Source: Novosphingobium sp. Chol11 (lineage in GTDB: Bacteria > Pseudomonadota > Alphaproteobacteria > Sphingomonadales > Sphingomonadaceae). Taken from it: a stretch of DNA of 64,000 nucleotides. This document shows positions 61,875-64,000 of the stretch, one piece after another. The first letter of the stretch is position 1. Every line of letters starts with the position of its first letter. The position numbers were made by a program, and so were the translations under genes. The notes under the pieces are model-generated. The model saw nothing but the letters and a program-made list of their open reading frames with translations. It searched no databases and was not told where the DNA came from. Location: NCBI RefSeq assembly GCF_900218065.1, contig NZ_OBMU01000001.1, forward strand, positions 1,326,625-1,390,624, in the 5' to 3' direction.

Positions 61875-62221
61875 CGCAGCATCTGAAGCTCCGCATCCAT
61901 GTGAGCGAACCCTTCGACTTTGAACGGATCAGCGGTACGGCCGAGCTGAAAGGCTGGACCGTGGATCACGCTGATCCGGAAAATGAAGCGTGGGAAGTGC
62001 ATCTGGATGAGGGCTTCGATTTTCACGAACGCCATATCGGCCGCCTGCTGGTCAGCCCTCGCTATGTCGGTGAGCATCTGACTCGCATGTTCGACGCGAT
62101 CGCGGGCTTCCCCGTCCGCCTCGCCCATCGGGATGACGGCAGCTGGCACTATGCCTTCACGGGAATGATCTCCCAGCGCCACGAGCGCAAAGAAGAACCG
62201 GATAACGGAACGAGCATCTGA
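61871..62221 (+). CDS. unknown small protein encoded between ilvB and ilvN
   Basis: A 116-residue soluble, acidic and His-rich protein of unknown function (LRIHVSEPFDFERISGTAEL, VHLDEGFDFHERHIGRLL). No signal peptide or membrane segment. The GTG start at 61871 overlaps the ilvB stop (GTGTGA), and the stop overlaps the ilvN start by 1 base, so it is translationally coupled to both acetolactate synthase subunits. That position suggests a role with the enzyme, but I recognise no domain. Confidence 0.75.
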   Translation: MTQHLKLRIHVSEPFDFERISGTAELKGWTVDHADPENEAWEVHLDEGFDFHERHIGRLLVSPRYVGEHLTRMFDAIAGFPVRLAHRDDGSWHYAFTGMISQRHERKEEPDNGTSI

Positions 62222-62736
62222 TGCACATTCAGGAAGAATATAGCGAACGGCACGTCCTGTCGCTCACGGTCACCAACGAAGCGGGCATCCTCGCCCGCAT
62301 CGCGGGCCTGTTCACCGCGCGCGGCTATAATATCGACAGCCTGACCGTGGCGGACATCACGCCCGATCATGCGATCAGCCGCATCACGATCGTCACCAAC
62401 GGCCCGCCCAAGGTGATCGACCAGATCATCGCCCAGCTCGACCGGCTGGTGCCGGTTCACAAGGTGACAGACCTCACCGCCAACGGCCCCTTCGTCGAGC
62501 GCGAACTGGCGCTGGTCAAGGTTTCTGGCACCGGCGAGGATCGGATCGAAGCGCTGCGCTTGGCCGATGTCTTCCGCGCCAAGGTGGTGGACACGACGAT
62601 CGAAAGCTTCATCTTCGAGATCACCGGAACGACCGACAAGATCGACAATTTCGTCGGCCTGATGCGCCAGATCGGCCTTGTTGAAGTCGGCCGCACCGGC
62701 GTAGTCGGCCTGATCCGCGGCAAGGAGCCGAACTGA
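62221..62736 (+). CDS. ilvN: acetolactate synthase small (regulatory) subunit
   Basis: A 171-residue regulatory subunit that gives valine feedback inhibition and raises activity of the large subunit. The ACT domain opens RHVLSLTVTNEAGILARIAGLFTARGYNIDSLTVAD, then ISRITIVTNGPPKVIDQIIAQLDRLVPV; the C-terminal domain is ELALVKVSGTGEDRIEALRLADVF through RTGVVGLIRGKEPN. It overlaps the preceding gene by 1 base. A repeat-containing gap of 207 bases separates it from ilvC. Confidence 0.96.
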   Translation: MHIQEEYSERHVLSLTVTNEAGILARIAGLFTARGYNIDSLTVADITPDHAISRITIVTNGPPKVIDQIIAQLDRLVPVHKVTDLTANGPFVERELALVKVSGTGEDRIEALRLADVFRAKVVDTTIESFIFEITGTTDKIDNFVGLMRQIGLVEVGRTGVVGLIRGKEPN

Positions 62737-63963
<1,227 letters not shown>

Positions 63964-63982
63964 GCTTTTCAGCTTCTTCACG

Positions 63983-64000
63983 GCGCAAGCTGGGATCTCT
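63983..64000. repeat. partial dispersed repeat at window edge
   Basis: GCGCAAGCTGGGATCTCT continues off the window. The core AAGCTGGGATC is the same word found inverted at 53419-53427, so this is probably another copy of that repeat family. Confidence 0.5.

Overview
The window is a GC-rich, densely coded stretch of alphaproteobacterial chromosome. I infer a sphingomonad, probably Sphingobium or a close relative. The reasons are the DUF6628 protein, the TIGR02300 zinc-ribbon/acidic-tail protein, the rpsA-ihfB and rpiB-glyA-nrdR neighbourhoods, and the short inverted repeats built on a CCCAGC/GCTGGGAT core. Almost everything is housekeeping. I see no transposase, phage gene, plasmid gene or CRISPR array, and no gene-free gap above about 300 bases.

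Layout. 1-2.9 kb: the end of folC, a DUF6628 gene behind a possible Fur-like palindrome, an AmpG-like permease and a YkvA-like protein. 2.9-4.0 kb: a sparse patch with two small orphan genes and a dispersed repeat. 4.0-10.5 kb: a single-domain response regulator, rluB, rsmD, a nitric-oxide module (globin and NsrR-type regulator), a GFA protein and a UvrD/PcrA helicase. 10.6-16.2 kb: two identical tRNA-Ala genes, TIGR02300, aroA-CBU_0592-cmk, rpsA, ihfB and tRNA-Leu. 16.2-29.6 kb: a Kef-type antiporter, a TPR metalloprotease, alaS, a malic enzyme, an L,D-transpeptidase, hisI with an overlapping possible lipoprotein, tRNA-His, HU and lon. 29.7-37.5 kb: ybaB/dnaX with the 4.5S RNA upstream, then a minus-strand run of two cysteine desulfurases, a ferredoxin and a class A beta-lactamase, followed by an alpha/beta hydrolase and an HPP-CBS protein. 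37.5-47.9 kb: rpiB-glyA-nrdR-trmJ, chorismate mutase, rpsD, an M28 peptidase, a tandem PilZ protein, the agmatine-to-putrescine pair, a uracil-DNA glycosylase, folK and tRNA-Lys. 47.9-51.8 kb: an F420-reductase-like oxidoreductase, a TetR regulator, a serine beta-lactamase-fold hydrolase and a secreted protein. 51.8-64 kb: gatB, gatA and gatC, a DUF3089 protein, ruvX, a MerR regulator divergent from a glutaredoxin-MauE fusion, serB/miaA, and ilvB-orf116-ilvN-ilvC.

Most interesting parts. (1) A MerR-type regulator without the first mercury-binding cysteine faces a glutaredoxin-MauE fusion across a mer-like promoter. (2) A single-domain globin lacking the flavohaemoglobin reductase is divergent from an NsrR-like regulator, with NsrR-like half-sites and a perfect palindrome between them. 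(3) A class A beta-lactamase with the cysteine pair typical of carbapenemases starts 3 nt after a ferredoxin gene, in line with two cysteine desulfurases. (4) A probable lipoprotein may start at CTG. (5) A small unknown gene is translationally coupled between ilvB and ilvN. Everything rests on reading the sequence and on knowledge of the families; no database search was run.
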